Source of the DNA: an uncultured cyanobacterium
GTDB taxonomy: Bacteria; Cyanobacteriota; Cyanobacteriia; CACIAM-69d
Direction of reading: 5' to 3'
Assembly: GCA_937894105.1 (NCBI GenBank)
Contig: CALCTI010000718.1
Span: 1-5,026 of the forward strand
Length of the DNA: 5,026 bases
Position numbers and translations under genes: made by a program. A model generated the notes under the pieces. It saw only the letters and a list, made by a program, of their open reading frames with translations. It was not told the DNA's origin and ran no database searches. Positions within the stretch are counted from its first letter, which is position 1. Each line of letters opens with the position of its first letter. Of this stretch, positions 1-4,958 are shown one piece after another.

Positions 1-2
1 GG

Positions 3-143
3 ACAACGCCTCTACCTTGGCAGCCCCGCATCGCCATCTCCGGCTGGAGCGAACTCGGTGTCAATGAAAATTATCTAATCGCATCCCACGTTGACTATTG
101 GCACTGCACCATTCTCGACGTTATCAAGCAGCACCCCCCCTAG
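3..143 (+). CDS. DUF2358-like protein, C-terminal fragment (5' end outside window)
   Basis: An open frame enters from the left edge and ends at TAG 141-143, giving 46 residues. The fragment contains PLPWQPRIAISGWSEL, then NENYLIASHVDYWHC and LDVIKQH. From memory this resembles the C-terminus of DUF2358 proteins, small NTF2/SnoaL-like proteins of unknown function conserved in cyanobacteria and plant plastids, which typically end in a PW(K/R)P...SG(W/R)SEL...SH(I/V)DYWxCSxLDVLKQHF pattern. The fold assignment is family knowledge; no catalytic residue can be pointed to. The stop codon coincides with the first bases of the CTAG-MITE at 141-271 (TA target plus G), so the native C-terminus may have been slightly changed by the insertion; the two prolines before the stop come from a C-run. 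No start or regulation can be seen because the gene begins outside the window. Confidence 0.68.
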   Translation, partial: TTPLPWQPRIAISGWSELGVNENYLIASHVDYWHCTILDVIKQHPP

Positions 144-271
144 GGCGTGTCATCAATTAAGCTCCAGATGCCTGACGCATTAGAGAGTCAACGCCCTTTA
201 AAAATAAAAAATTCTAGGAGCTGAAACCCTCGCGACGCTTAACTTAGAAATTGAATTGATGACAGCCCCTA
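141..271 (+). mobile_element. CTAG-MITE copy 1 (about 131 bp, no coding capacity)
   Basis: The left end TAGGGCGTGTCATCAATT (141-158) is matched in inverted orientation by AATTGATGACAGCCCCTA (254-271), and both ends sit in a CTAG tetranucleotide (140-143 and 269-272), consistent with a TA target duplication. The left arm has an internal GGGCGT/ACGCCC inverted pair (143-148 and 191-196) followed by an A-rich tract to CTAG at 213-216. Related copies lie at 620-751 and, in minus orientation, at 4605 to the window end. It has no open reading frame of note, so it would need a transposase in trans. The ends look like those of IS5-group elements, but that family call is inference. Confidence 0.72.
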
Positions 272-304
272 GAAGTCGCCACAGGGGGCTAGGGGCTTGT
301 TTTT
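265..304 (+). terminator. possible Rho-independent terminator after the DUF2358-like gene
   Basis: GCCCCTAG (265-272) pairs perfectly with CTAGGGGC (289-296), leaving a 16-nt loop, and is followed at once by TTGTTTTT (297-304). The left arm is the right end of CTAG-MITE copy 1, so the hairpin may have been created by the insertion. It lies about 120 nt after the only upstream stop codon. Termination is inferred from structure only. Confidence 0.4.
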
Positions 305-386
305 GGCGATCGCTCCATCCCCACCGCACCAGCATCCAAAGCCTAAATCGATGGCATGTCCCAAGGATCAGACCTACAATACTTAT

Positions 387-422
387 GCGAATAACGTTTA
401 CGCTATACGAACAACGGTTACG
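387..422 (+). repeat. imperfect direct repeat pair, 20-bp period
   Basis: GCGAATAACGTTTACG (387-402) and ACGAACAACGGTTACG (407-422) agree at 13 of 16 positions and are offset by 20 bp, about two helical turns. It could be a regulator binding site or a worn tandem repeat. No gene starts close by, so a role is not supported. Confidence 0.4.
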
Positions 423-429
423 TTTTAAA

Positions 430-480
430 TTCAATAGCTCAGTTCAATAGCTCAGTTCGATAGCTCAGTTCGATAGCTCA
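430..480 (+). repeat. four tandem copies of a 13-bp unit
   Basis: TTCAATAGCTCAG occurs twice (430-442, 443-455), followed by TTCGATAGCTCAG (456-468) and TTCGATAGCTCA (469-480). The single A/G difference is shared pairwise, which suggests stepwise duplication. It is like the short tandemly repeated repetitive sequences common in cyanobacterial intergenic DNA. The 13-nt unit would shift frame, and no gene spans it. Confidence 0.85.
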
Positions 481-619
481 ACCCACAAATCAATATCAAA
501 GATCTACAAGCTATCGTCGCTGTTCTATTCCTGAGCTACGCCCCCAATTCTCTCTTTTCAACTTGCCCTAGAAGAATAATTCAACTTTGCGTAACTCCAT
601 CGCCCTTCACCTGTACTCC

Positions 620-751
620 TAGGGCGCGTTATCAATTCGACCCCAGAAGCTTTACGCAGCAGGAAACGCCCCCCTGGAAGCAACACATTAAGGTCTAAAT
701 TCCTCGCAGCCATTGAGTTCAGAGCCACGAGAGGCAATTGATGACAGCCCC
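620..751 (+). mobile_element. CTAG-MITE copy 2, right end running into the desaturase reading frame
   Basis: The left end TAGGGCGCGTTATCAATT (620-637) is followed by a CCCCAGAAGC / TACGCA / ACGCCC pattern matching copy 1 (CTCCAGATGC / GACGCA / ACGCCC). The right end AATTGATGACAGCCCC (736-751) is identical over 16 bases to 254-269 of copy 1. A CCTCGC block (702-707 here, 228-233 in copy 1) lies shortly before both right ends. From the first G to the last C it is 130 bp against 127 bp in copy 1. The right flank is CCCCAAAA rather than CCCCTA, so the outermost bases have diverged. It lies just before ATG 800 and overlaps the TTG-started extension of the desaturase frame. Confidence 0.6.
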
Positions 752-799
752 AAAATTGTTACAGGTAGCCCCCTAAAGATCATTGAGCCTACGAACCCG

Positions 800-1918
800 A
801 TGGAAGAAACGCTAAAAAAATCCGATTTTTTGCTCGCGCCTTATATGAAGCGCAGCAATGCCAAAGCCACCTTTCAAATGTTCAATACCCTAGGTCCATA
901 CTTCGGGCTATGGGCTTTAGCCTATCAATTGGCTCCAATTTCCCTATGGTTTTTGCCGCCCATTCTGATATTAATGGTGCTCTTTTCCGCCCGCTGCTTT
1001 TCCCTAATGCACGATTGCGGTCACTATTCTTTATTTGAATCAAAGCGAGTCAATCGAATCGTTGGTTTTATCTTCGGCGTTGTCAATTCGATTCCCCAGT
1101 ATCCCTGGTCTCGTGGGCATGCCTATCACCACAAAACCAACGGCGATTGGGAAAAGTATCGAGGCCCCTCCGCCCTAATGTCTACGGCTGAATTTGCCAA
1201 ACTCACCCCCCTTGCCCAAAAGCGGTACGCCCTATTAAGACACCCGCTTATGTTATTCCCCGGCGGGTTTTTCTATCTCGCGATTAAGTCCAGATTAGCT
1301 TTAATCCTAGGGTTGATTCATCTGGCGGAATACGCATTCCGCTGCCTTTGGGTTGAGTCGAGCACCCCTCTTTCAGAGCGTCTTCGAGCCTATTCCCCAA
1401 AGCATTGGTACACCACCGGGGAATTATGGGATCTGTTATTCAACAATATTTGTGTTGTGGGCGGCTGGATTTTATTAAGTCGTTGGCTGGGGGCTAGCTT
1501 CTTTATGGGAACCTATTCGATTGTTGCGACCTGTTCCGCTGCCATTATTATCTATGTGTTTTTTGTGCTGCATAATTTTGAAGGTTCCTATGCCCACAAA
1601 ACTGAAGGGTGGAGCTATATCAAAGGTGCCATTGAGGGGAGTAGCTATCTAAAACTCCCAAGGATTTTGCAATGGTTTGCAGCGGATATTGGCTATCACA
1701 ACATTCACCATCTTTCTGAACGAATTCCTAACTACAATTTGGCGGACTGTCACCATGCCAACAGGGATCTGATGTCAAAAGTTAAGGTTCTATATCTGAA
1801 GGATATGCTGGGCTGCGCTCAATTCATTCTTTGGGATGCAGATACGGAACGTTTAATTTCTATTGAGGCATTCCGTCAACAGACAGCACCCGCTTCAAAG
1901 TTGGCTTTTAAGTCCTAG
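800..1918 (+). CDS. membrane fatty acid desaturase (three-histidine-box, acyl-lipid type)
   Basis: A 372-residue integral membrane di-iron desaturase, expected to introduce a double bond into membrane-lipid acyl chains with oxygen and ferredoxin-type electrons (family knowledge). Numbered from ATG 800, the boxes are HDCGH at 71-75, HAYHH at 107-111 and HNIHH at 300-304, with an extra LHNFE at 257-261 equivalent to the QHQFE seen in bacterial omega-6 (delta-12)-like enzymes. Hydrophobic stretches at about 30-64, 88-98, 155-177, 211-229 and 235-259 fit the usual membrane topology, with both HxxHH boxes on the cytosolic side. All eight canonical histidines are present, so it is probably active. 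The same frame is open upstream to TTG 713 (401 residues), but that stretch lies largely in CTAG-MITE copy 2 and has no clear ribosome-binding site, so the first ATG is preferred; ATG 800 has no strong Shine-Dalgarno either. The stop codon TAG overlaps another TAGGGCGCG end. It is not a clear DesA, DesB or DesC; regiospecificity cannot be told from sequence. Confidence 0.9.
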   Translation: MEETLKKSDFLLAPYMKRSNAKATFQMFNTLGPYFGLWALAYQLAPISLWFLPPILILMVLFSARCFSLMHDCGHYSLFESKRVNRIVGFIFGVVNSIPQYPWSRGHAYHHKTNGDWEKYRGPSALMSTAEFAKLTPLAQKRYALLRHPLMLFPGGFFYLAIKSRLALILGLIHLAEYAFRCLWVESSTPLSERLRAYSPKHWYTTGELWDLLFNNICVVGGWILLSRWLGASFFMGTYSIVATCSAAIIIYVFFVLHNFEGSYAHKTEGWSYIKGAIEGSSYLKLPRILQWFAADIGYHNIHHLSERIPNYNLADCHHANRDLMSKVKVLYLKDMLGCAQFILWDADTERLISIEAFRQQTAPASKLAFKS

Positions 1919-1963
1919 GGCGCGCCACCCATCCATCAATATTCGCGATCAAGCGTTATCAAT
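1916..1963 (+). mobile_element. degenerate CTAG-MITE left end at the desaturase stop codon
   Basis: CCTAGGGCGCG at 1914-1924 is identical to 618-628 of copy 2, and GCGTTATCAAT (1953-1963) matches the next part of that same end (626-636), but the two pieces are separated by unrelated sequence including ATCAATATT. This may be a rearranged or doubled element end. GGCGCGCC (1919-1926) is palindromic. No matching right end was found nearby, so the call is tentative. Confidence 0.35.
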
Positions 1964-1968
1964 AGAGC

Positions 1969-2094
1969 GTGAAATTAGTCATCGTCAAGACGAAGTGTGT
2001 TCCTATTGAGCCTCTGAATATTGAGCAGATTAAACAACTGACTCGCGATCGCAATTTCCCAACCCGCGCAACTGGAAGGCTTTTGAATAATTAA
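1969..2094 (+). CDS. small orphan reading frame, possibly a gene remnant
   Basis: GTG 1969 opens 41 codons ending at TAA 2092-2094. The peptide includes KLVIVKTK, PIEPLNIEQIKQLTRDRNF and TRATGRLL, which is more protein-like than random intergenic sequence, but I recognise no family. There is no ribosome-binding site of note. The same frame stays open after the stop until 2218 (including FGLRGFNNVAIARGSKRL), so it may be part of the same decayed locus as the broken gene downstream. It could be chance; a function is not proposed. Confidence 0.2.
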   Translation: MKLVIVKTKCVPIEPLNIEQIKQLTRDRNFPTRATGRLLNN

Positions 2095-2215
2095 GCTCTG
2101 GATAATTCAAATTTTGGTCTACGGGGGTTCAATAATGTCGCGATCGCCAGAGGATCTAAGCGCTTAACACCCCAGCGGCTTCCTTGTCACCGTCTACCGA
2201 GAAGAATGCGATCGC
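2045..2215. repeat. cluster of three HIP1 octamers
   Basis: GCGATCGC occurs at 2045-2052, 2140-2147 and 2208-2215, three of the six copies in the window; the others are at 306-313, 3424-3431 and 3892-3899. HIP1 over-representation is a hallmark of many cyanobacterial genomes. The copies here lie in decayed DNA, so they are not explained by codon choice in a working gene. Confidence 0.75.
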
Positions 2216-2218
2216 CCT

Positions 2219-2462
2219 GAGCAAGAACGGAACGAGCCGAGCAAGAAAAAATCGCGCGGAGCAGGAACGGGAGCGTGCTGCCAGATAATCAAAGCGTATC
2301 GACAAGCTAGTGCTGCGTCAGCTTTAAATTTTAAAGTTGACGATTGCTGAGGGCATGACGAAATAGTTCTTCCAGAAAAAAGAAATCCTAATTCTTGCCC
2401 TTGACGCTGCACTAGTAACAAAACTGCGAGTTCTAGAAATCAATCCAAACACCCTGGTCTAA
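2219..2462 (+). pseudogene. broken C-terminal tail of a probable Uma2/DUF820-type protein, interrupted by a MITE
   Basis: Three short frames each encode Glu/Gln/Arg-rich coiled-coil sequence: EQER at 2219-2230, AEQEK at 2236-2250, and RAEQERERAAR at 2253-2285 followed by TAA 2286-2288, then SKRIDKL to 2309. Removing 2308-2412, which is the MITE plus one TA copy, joins this frame to VTKLRVLEINPNTLV ending at TAA 2460-2462. The composite resembles the RAEQERQRA...KLRxLGINPDxL tail common in cyanobacterial Uma2-family (restriction-endonuclease-fold) proteins. That resemblance is from memory, and the nuclease domain itself is not recognisable upstream. At least two frameshifts and one stop lie outside the MITE, so the gene is dead. 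An unrelated coiled-coil protein tail is the alternative. Confidence 0.45.
2308..2414. mobile_element. 107-bp TA-flanked MITE with TAGTGC(T/A)GCGTCA ends
   Basis: TAGTGCTGCGTCA (2308-2320) and TGACGCTGCACTA (2402-2414) are inverted with one mismatch over 13 bases, and both end in TA, the target duplication expected for IS630/Tc1-mariner-like transposition. Just inside the left end, GTCAGCTTTAAA and TTTTAAAGTTGAC form a near-perfect palindrome. There is no coding capacity. Deleting 2308-2412 restores a continuous local reading frame across the site, which independently supports the boundaries. The family call is inferred from the TA target and end sequence. Confidence 0.7.
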
Positions 2463-2520
2463 TACGCACACTTGAAGTACGGAATTTTCCCTACCCCAAC
2501 CTTTCTGGAAAGCATTAGCT

Positions 2521-2526
2521 TAAAAT
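2521..2526 (+). promoter_or_regulatory. possible -10 element for sds
   Basis: TAAAAT at 2521-2526 resembles a sigma-70-type -10 box and lies about 50 nt before the preferred sds start. No convincing TTGACA-like -35 is seen at the usual distance, so it would be a -35-less cyanobacterial promoter if real. An in-frame ATG at 2525 overlaps it, a further reason not to use that ATG as start. Weak evidence. Confidence 0.2.
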
Positions 2527-2578
2527 GGGTATAGATTCCGTAAGATTTCGTAACTTTAGATGCCTGCCAGGCAGATCC

Positions 2579-3550
2579 ATGACCTCAACAACCTCCCTTT
2601 TTCACCCGGTTGAAGCAGATCTTGACGCCATGACTGCAACTCTGCGTCAACTAGTGGGTGCGAGACACCCTATCCTCCATGCGGCAGCAGAGCATTTATT
2701 TTCAGTCAAGGGAAAGCGGGTTCGACCGGCAATGGTGCTACTGGTGTCGCGAGCAACGATGCCCGATGGCAAGCTGACCCAGCGCCACTGTCGGCTAGCG
2801 GAAATTACCGAGATGATCCACACTGCTAGCCTGGTCCACGATGACGTGGTGGACGAGTCGGCATTACGGCGAGGGGTGGCAACGGTTCACAGTCGGTTTA
2901 CTAACCGGGTGGCAATTTTGGCGGGAGATTTTCTGTTTGCCCAGGCATCGTGGCACCTGGCAAATTTGGACGATTTAGCGGTGGTGAAGCTGCTGTCGGA
3001 AGTGATTATGAACCTGGCGGAGGGGGAAATTAATCAGGGTTTAAATCGCTTTGATACGGACCTCACGATGGACGCTTATTTGCTAAAAAGTTATTACAAA
3101 ACGGCGTCGTTGATGGCTAATAGCGTCAAGGCAGCGGTGCTGCTGAGCAATTGGAGCGAGGAGGAGGCTAGCCGGCTTCATACCTATGGCAAGTACGTGG
3201 GACTGGCGTTTCAGGTGGTGGACGATATCTTAGACTTTACGGCGTCGTCGGACGTGTTGGGCAAGCCAGCGGGGTCCGATTTGCGCAGTGGTCACCTGAC
3301 GGCTCCAGTGCTGTATGCCATGAAGGAAAAGCCTCAGCTTAAACCGTTGATTGAGCGGGAGTTTGCTGAGCAGGGGGATATTGAGGCGGCGCTGGAGATG
3401 GTGAGAGATAGTTCGGGTGTTGAGCGATCGCGTCAAATGGCAAATGAACAAATCGACCACGCCATTGAGCACCTTAGCGCCCTGCCCCCATCAGAGTTTC
3501 GCGACGTGCTAGAAAGCTCTGCTCGCTATGTGGTGAGCCGCCTGTATTAA
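2579..3550 (+). CDS. sds: solanesyl diphosphate synthase (all-trans polyprenyl diphosphate synthase)
   Basis: A 323-residue trans-isoprenyl diphosphate synthase. It adds isopentenyl units to an allylic diphosphate to make the long chain, about C45 in cyanobacteria, used for the plastoquinone side chain. Visible motifs: GKRVRP at 45-50 (diphosphate-binding GKxxR), first aspartate-rich motif DDVVD at 88-92 within LVHDDVVDE, GDFLFAQ at 116-122, KTASL at 174-178, FQVVDDILD with second motif DDILD at 215-219, and GKPAGSDLRSGHLTAPVLYA at 228-247. Residues 83-84, four and five before the first motif, are the small Ala-Ser pair, consistent with a long-chain product. The start at ATG 2579 gives the MTSTTSLFHPVEADL beginning and the length typical of cyanobacterial Sds; an in-frame ATG at 2525 would add 18 residues that look non-native. 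It is cytosolic or membrane-peripheral. Upstream is decayed DNA and a hairpin follows within 26 nt, so it is likely monocistronic. All catalytic motifs are intact. Confidence 0.95.
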   Translation: MTSTTSLFHPVEADLDAMTATLRQLVGARHPILHAAAEHLFSVKGKRVRPAMVLLVSRATMPDGKLTQRHCRLAEITEMIHTASLVHDDVVDESALRRGVATVHSRFTNRVAILAGDFLFAQASWHLANLDDLAVVKLLSEVIMNLAEGEINQGLNRFDTDLTMDAYLLKSYYKTASLMANSVKAAVLLSNWSEEEASRLHTYGKYVGLAFQVVDDILDFTASSDVLGKPAGSDLRSGHLTAPVLYAMKEKPQLKPLIEREFAEQGDIEAALEMVRDSSGVERSRQMANEQIDHAIEHLSALPPSEFRDVLESSARYVVSRLY

Positions 3551-3575
3551 GGGGGCCAGATACGACCATAAACCA

Positions 3576-3619
3576 ATACACTCGACGTTGAAGGTGCGTA
3601 TGGCAACGGTCGAGTGTAT
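3576..3619 (+). terminator. strong hairpin after sds, likely transcription terminator
   Basis: ATACACTCGAC (3576-3586) pairs perfectly with GTCGAGTGTAT (3609-3619). The stem extends inward by GTTG (3587-3590) with CAAC (3604-3607) if G3608 is bulged, giving about 15 bp and a 13-nt loop. It begins 26 nt after the sds stop. There is no T-tract downstream, so classical intrinsic termination is uncertain; mRNA 3'-end protection or an operator are alternatives. Confidence 0.5.
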
Positions 3620-3632
3620 CGTTGTACAGGTT

Positions 3633-3678
3633 AATAATCCCTATAGAACCCTATGGATTATTGGCAAACCACTGGTTT
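3633..3678 (+). promoter_or_regulatory. two inverted repeats upstream of the ChW-repeat gene
   Basis: AATAATCC (3633-3640) and GGATTATT (3655-3662) are perfect 8-bp inverted repeats around a 14-nt spacer containing CTATAG. Next, AAACCA (3666-3671) and TGGTTT (3673-3678) form a palindrome with a 1-nt centre, too tight for a hairpin but suited to a dimeric regulator. Both lie within 80 nt of the downstream ATG. A regulatory role is inference. Confidence 0.35.
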
Positions 3679-3697
3679 ATGGCGATTCCAACGGCTG

Positions 3698-3702
3698 AAG
3701 GA
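3698..3702 (+). promoter_or_regulatory. ribosome-binding site for the ChW-repeat gene
   Basis: AAGGA lies 9 nt before ATG 3712, a good Shine-Dalgarno match and spacing. It fixes the start and is the clearest ribosome-binding site in the window. Confidence 0.6.
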
Positions 3703-3711
3703 TAATTTTTC

Positions 3712-4539
3712 ATGGCAACCTTAGACGAGCTAACCCAAGGGCTACAGGAGCTGGCGGCCCAACACACGGCACTGGGAACCCGTTTAGCTTTAGCGGCGGG
3801 GGAGTTGCAAAATTTAGGCACGCCGCCAACGGTGGGGTTAGTAGATGAGGTGGCAAATTATCGACAGCAGTTTGAAACCCTGCGAAATCGGGCGATCGCC
3901 CTAGCCAAAGCCAAAAAAATCAACGAAAGCGCCATCCCCCTAAATTTGGTGTCGGTGCGGGAGCTAGATGCGTTTGTGGAATCCCTTCGCCAGCCATCGT
4001 CCCAGCTATTGCAATCCAATCCCACGCAGGCGAATCCCACGCAGACGGATCCCATTCAAGCTAAGCCCCTGATGGGGAACGATATGATTTTGGGCGCAAC
4101 GCCACCGGGTGAGTGGGTGAGTGTGGTGGGGCTAGAAGTGATGGTTCATATTGAGGGCTGTGGTGATCGCATAGTTAGCGACAGCGACCTGGCCGGCACC
4201 CAAGGGGACGCTCGCCGCCTGGAAGGGTTACTGCTGAGCTTCAGCCCTCGCGTCGCCGGTCTCGGCATTCGCTATATGGGACACCTGGAAAACGTGGGCG
4301 ACACCCCCTGGGTGGGCGAAGGACAGTATGTGGGCACTCGTGGTAAAGGGTTGCGCCTAGAGGGATTTGCAGCCCAGCTCACCGGTCCCGAAGCGTCGAA
4401 ATTTGATATTTGCTATCTTGGACACTTTGCCAACTATGGCGATTCCCAAGTAATGACCAACGGCATTTTATGCGGCGCTCGCGGTCAAGGGTTAACCCTA
4501 GAAGCGCTAAAAATTTGGCTTAATCCCATAGGTTCCTAA
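3712..4539 (+). CDS. hypothetical protein with three C-terminal ChW-like repeats
   Basis: A 275-residue protein with no signal peptide or membrane segment, so probably cytoplasmic. Residues 1-95 are Ala/Leu/Gln/Glu-rich and likely helical, with possible coiled coil near 3-35 and 44-70. Residues about 102-118 form a low-complexity linker with NPTQ-like repeats. The rest holds three units of about 40 residues (about 140-180, 184-224, 231-271) with the pattern (Y/V)xxH(I/L/F)xxxGD...(A/V/C)G(T/A)(R/Q)Gxxx(R/T)LE(A/G)hxxxh. This matches the ChW (clostridial hydrophobic-with-conserved-W) repeat, known in Clostridium surface proteins and also found in other bacteria. The signature tryptophan is clear only in the second unit (W200); units one and three have Ile/Val there. 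The family's secreted, surface role does not transfer to a protein without a signal peptide, so function is unknown. The start is supported by AAGGA nine bases upstream. A chain of inverted repeats separates it from sds, suggesting its own promoter. Confidence 0.8.
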   Translation: MATLDELTQGLQELAAQHTALGTRLALAAGELQNLGTPPTVGLVDEVANYRQQFETLRNRAIALAKAKKINESAIPLNLVSVRELDAFVESLRQPSSQLLQSNPTQANPTQTDPIQAKPLMGNDMILGATPPGEWVSVVGLEVMVHIEGCGDRIVSDSDLAGTQGDARRLEGLLLSFSPRVAGLGIRYMGHLENVGDTPWVGEGQYVGTRGKGLRLEGFAAQLTGPEASKFDICYLGHFANYGDSQVMTNGILCGARGQGLTLEALKIWLNPIGS

Positions 4540-4604
4540 GGCTGGTGGCTGCGATCAATGCTCGGACGCACGGTCCTACCCTTTTGGTGTTTAGGGCAAC
4601 TTCA
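4540..4604. other. short 3' spacer after the ChW-repeat gene
   Basis: No clear terminator hairpin or gene is seen between the stop codon and the first element end. TTAGGGCAACTT at 4591-4602 vaguely resembles an element end, as does the inverse of the sequence near 565, but without a partner it is not called. Confidence 0.3.
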
Positions 4605-4714
4605 CTAGGGGCTGTCATCAATTGAATCCCTAAGTCAAGATCCGTAAGGTCTCATACTGATTCTTCAACCTAGAGAGAGGCCAGACGCCTGGCACAACTG
4701 CTTCTCAAAGGTTT

Positions 4715-4808
4715 TATACCAATTCTCTAAATCAAAGCGATATAAAATGCCCTTTTAAGCCTTCTTTTTTGGGCTTCCTATGTCTCTCAACTTAAAAGAA
4801 TTGGTATT
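4715..4808. mobile_element. ATACCAATT-type MITE unit A
   Basis: ATACCAATTCT (4716-4726) and AGAATTGGTAT (4797-4807) are perfect 11-bp inverted termini around a non-coding core that has a small AAGCC/GGCTT hairpin (4757-4776). Short MITEs with ACCAATT ends are abundant between genes in filamentous cyanobacteria. Its right end abuts unit B. Confidence 0.6.
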
Positions 4809-4958
4809 ATACCAAATCCGGAATATTAACTCCAACTTCGTAAAGGCAGCCCAATGAGTGCTAAGCCTTTCGGAATAAGGGTTTAGCTAAAACCATCATC
4901 TTGGGGTAGTTAAAGCGGATTTGGTATTACATGTCGCTTTAATTTAGAGAATTGGTAT
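4716..4958. repeat. 28-bp outer inverted repeat enclosing units A and B
   Basis: The 28 bases 4716-4743 beginning ATACCAATTCTCTAAAT match the reverse complement of 4931-4958 at 26 positions. These long termini look like the two ends of one element, so the right end of unit A at 4797-4807 and all of unit B are extra pieces inside it. This indicates nested or recombined insertions. Confidence 0.7.
4808..4928. mobile_element. ATACCAAAT-type MITE unit B
   Basis: ATACCAAATCCG (4809-4820) and CGGATTTGGTAT (4916-4927) are perfect 12-bp inverted termini, bounded by TTA/TA on both sides. The core has no significant reading frame. It shares ATACCAA with unit A but diverges after that, so it is a relative or a second family. 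It sits directly next to unit A and inside the larger inverted repeat 4716-4958. Confidence 0.6.

Larger units (their letters stand above)
272..619. other. gene-free interval between the first two CTAG-MITE copies
   Basis: No frame here has a recognisable protein. It holds the hairpin above, one HIP1 octamer (306-313), a pair of direct repeats (387-422) and a 13-bp tandem array (430-480). Inverted echoes of the array unit occur later (CTGAGCTA at 531-538, CTATCG at 511-516). GCCCTAGAAG at 565-574 resembles the MITE junction at 265-275 with one base missing and may be another worn element end. Confidence 0.5.

Noticed and set aside
198..434. Reading frame of 78 codons on the minus strand
   Set aside because: It runs across repeats and MITE ends; the translation shows no domain.
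256..450. Reading frame of 64 codons on the plus strand
   Set aside because: It starts inside the right end of a MITE and ends in the tandem repeat, with no protein-like composition or ribosome-binding site.
436..470. TAGCTCAGTT, similar to the D-arm of a tRNA gene
   Set aside because: It belongs to a 13-bp tandem array, and no acceptor stem, anticodon arm or T-arm (GGTTCGA) can be built around it.
430..480. CRISPR-like repeat array
   Set aside because: The 13-bp units are directly adjacent with no spacers, and there are no cas genes.
713..799. TTG 713 as the desaturase start
   Set aside because: Not excluded, but it is a rare start codon without a ribosome-binding site, and much of the extension is MITE sequence. 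It is kept as a finding, not as the annotated start.
2194..2421. Minus-strand frame of 75 codons
   Set aside because: It is antisense to the broken coiled-coil tail and the MITE; it is explained by those features.
2525..2578. Longer sds start at ATG 2525
   Set aside because: The 18 added residues do not look like the family N-terminus, the codon overlaps a possible -10 box, and ATG 2579 gives the usual length of 323.
3230..3472. Minus-strand frame inside sds
   Set aside because: Antisense shadow of a well-supported conserved enzyme.
3858..4055. Minus-strand frame inside the ChW-repeat gene
   Set aside because: Antisense shadow; its repetitive Cys/Val/Gly stretch is the complement of the NPTQ linker codons.
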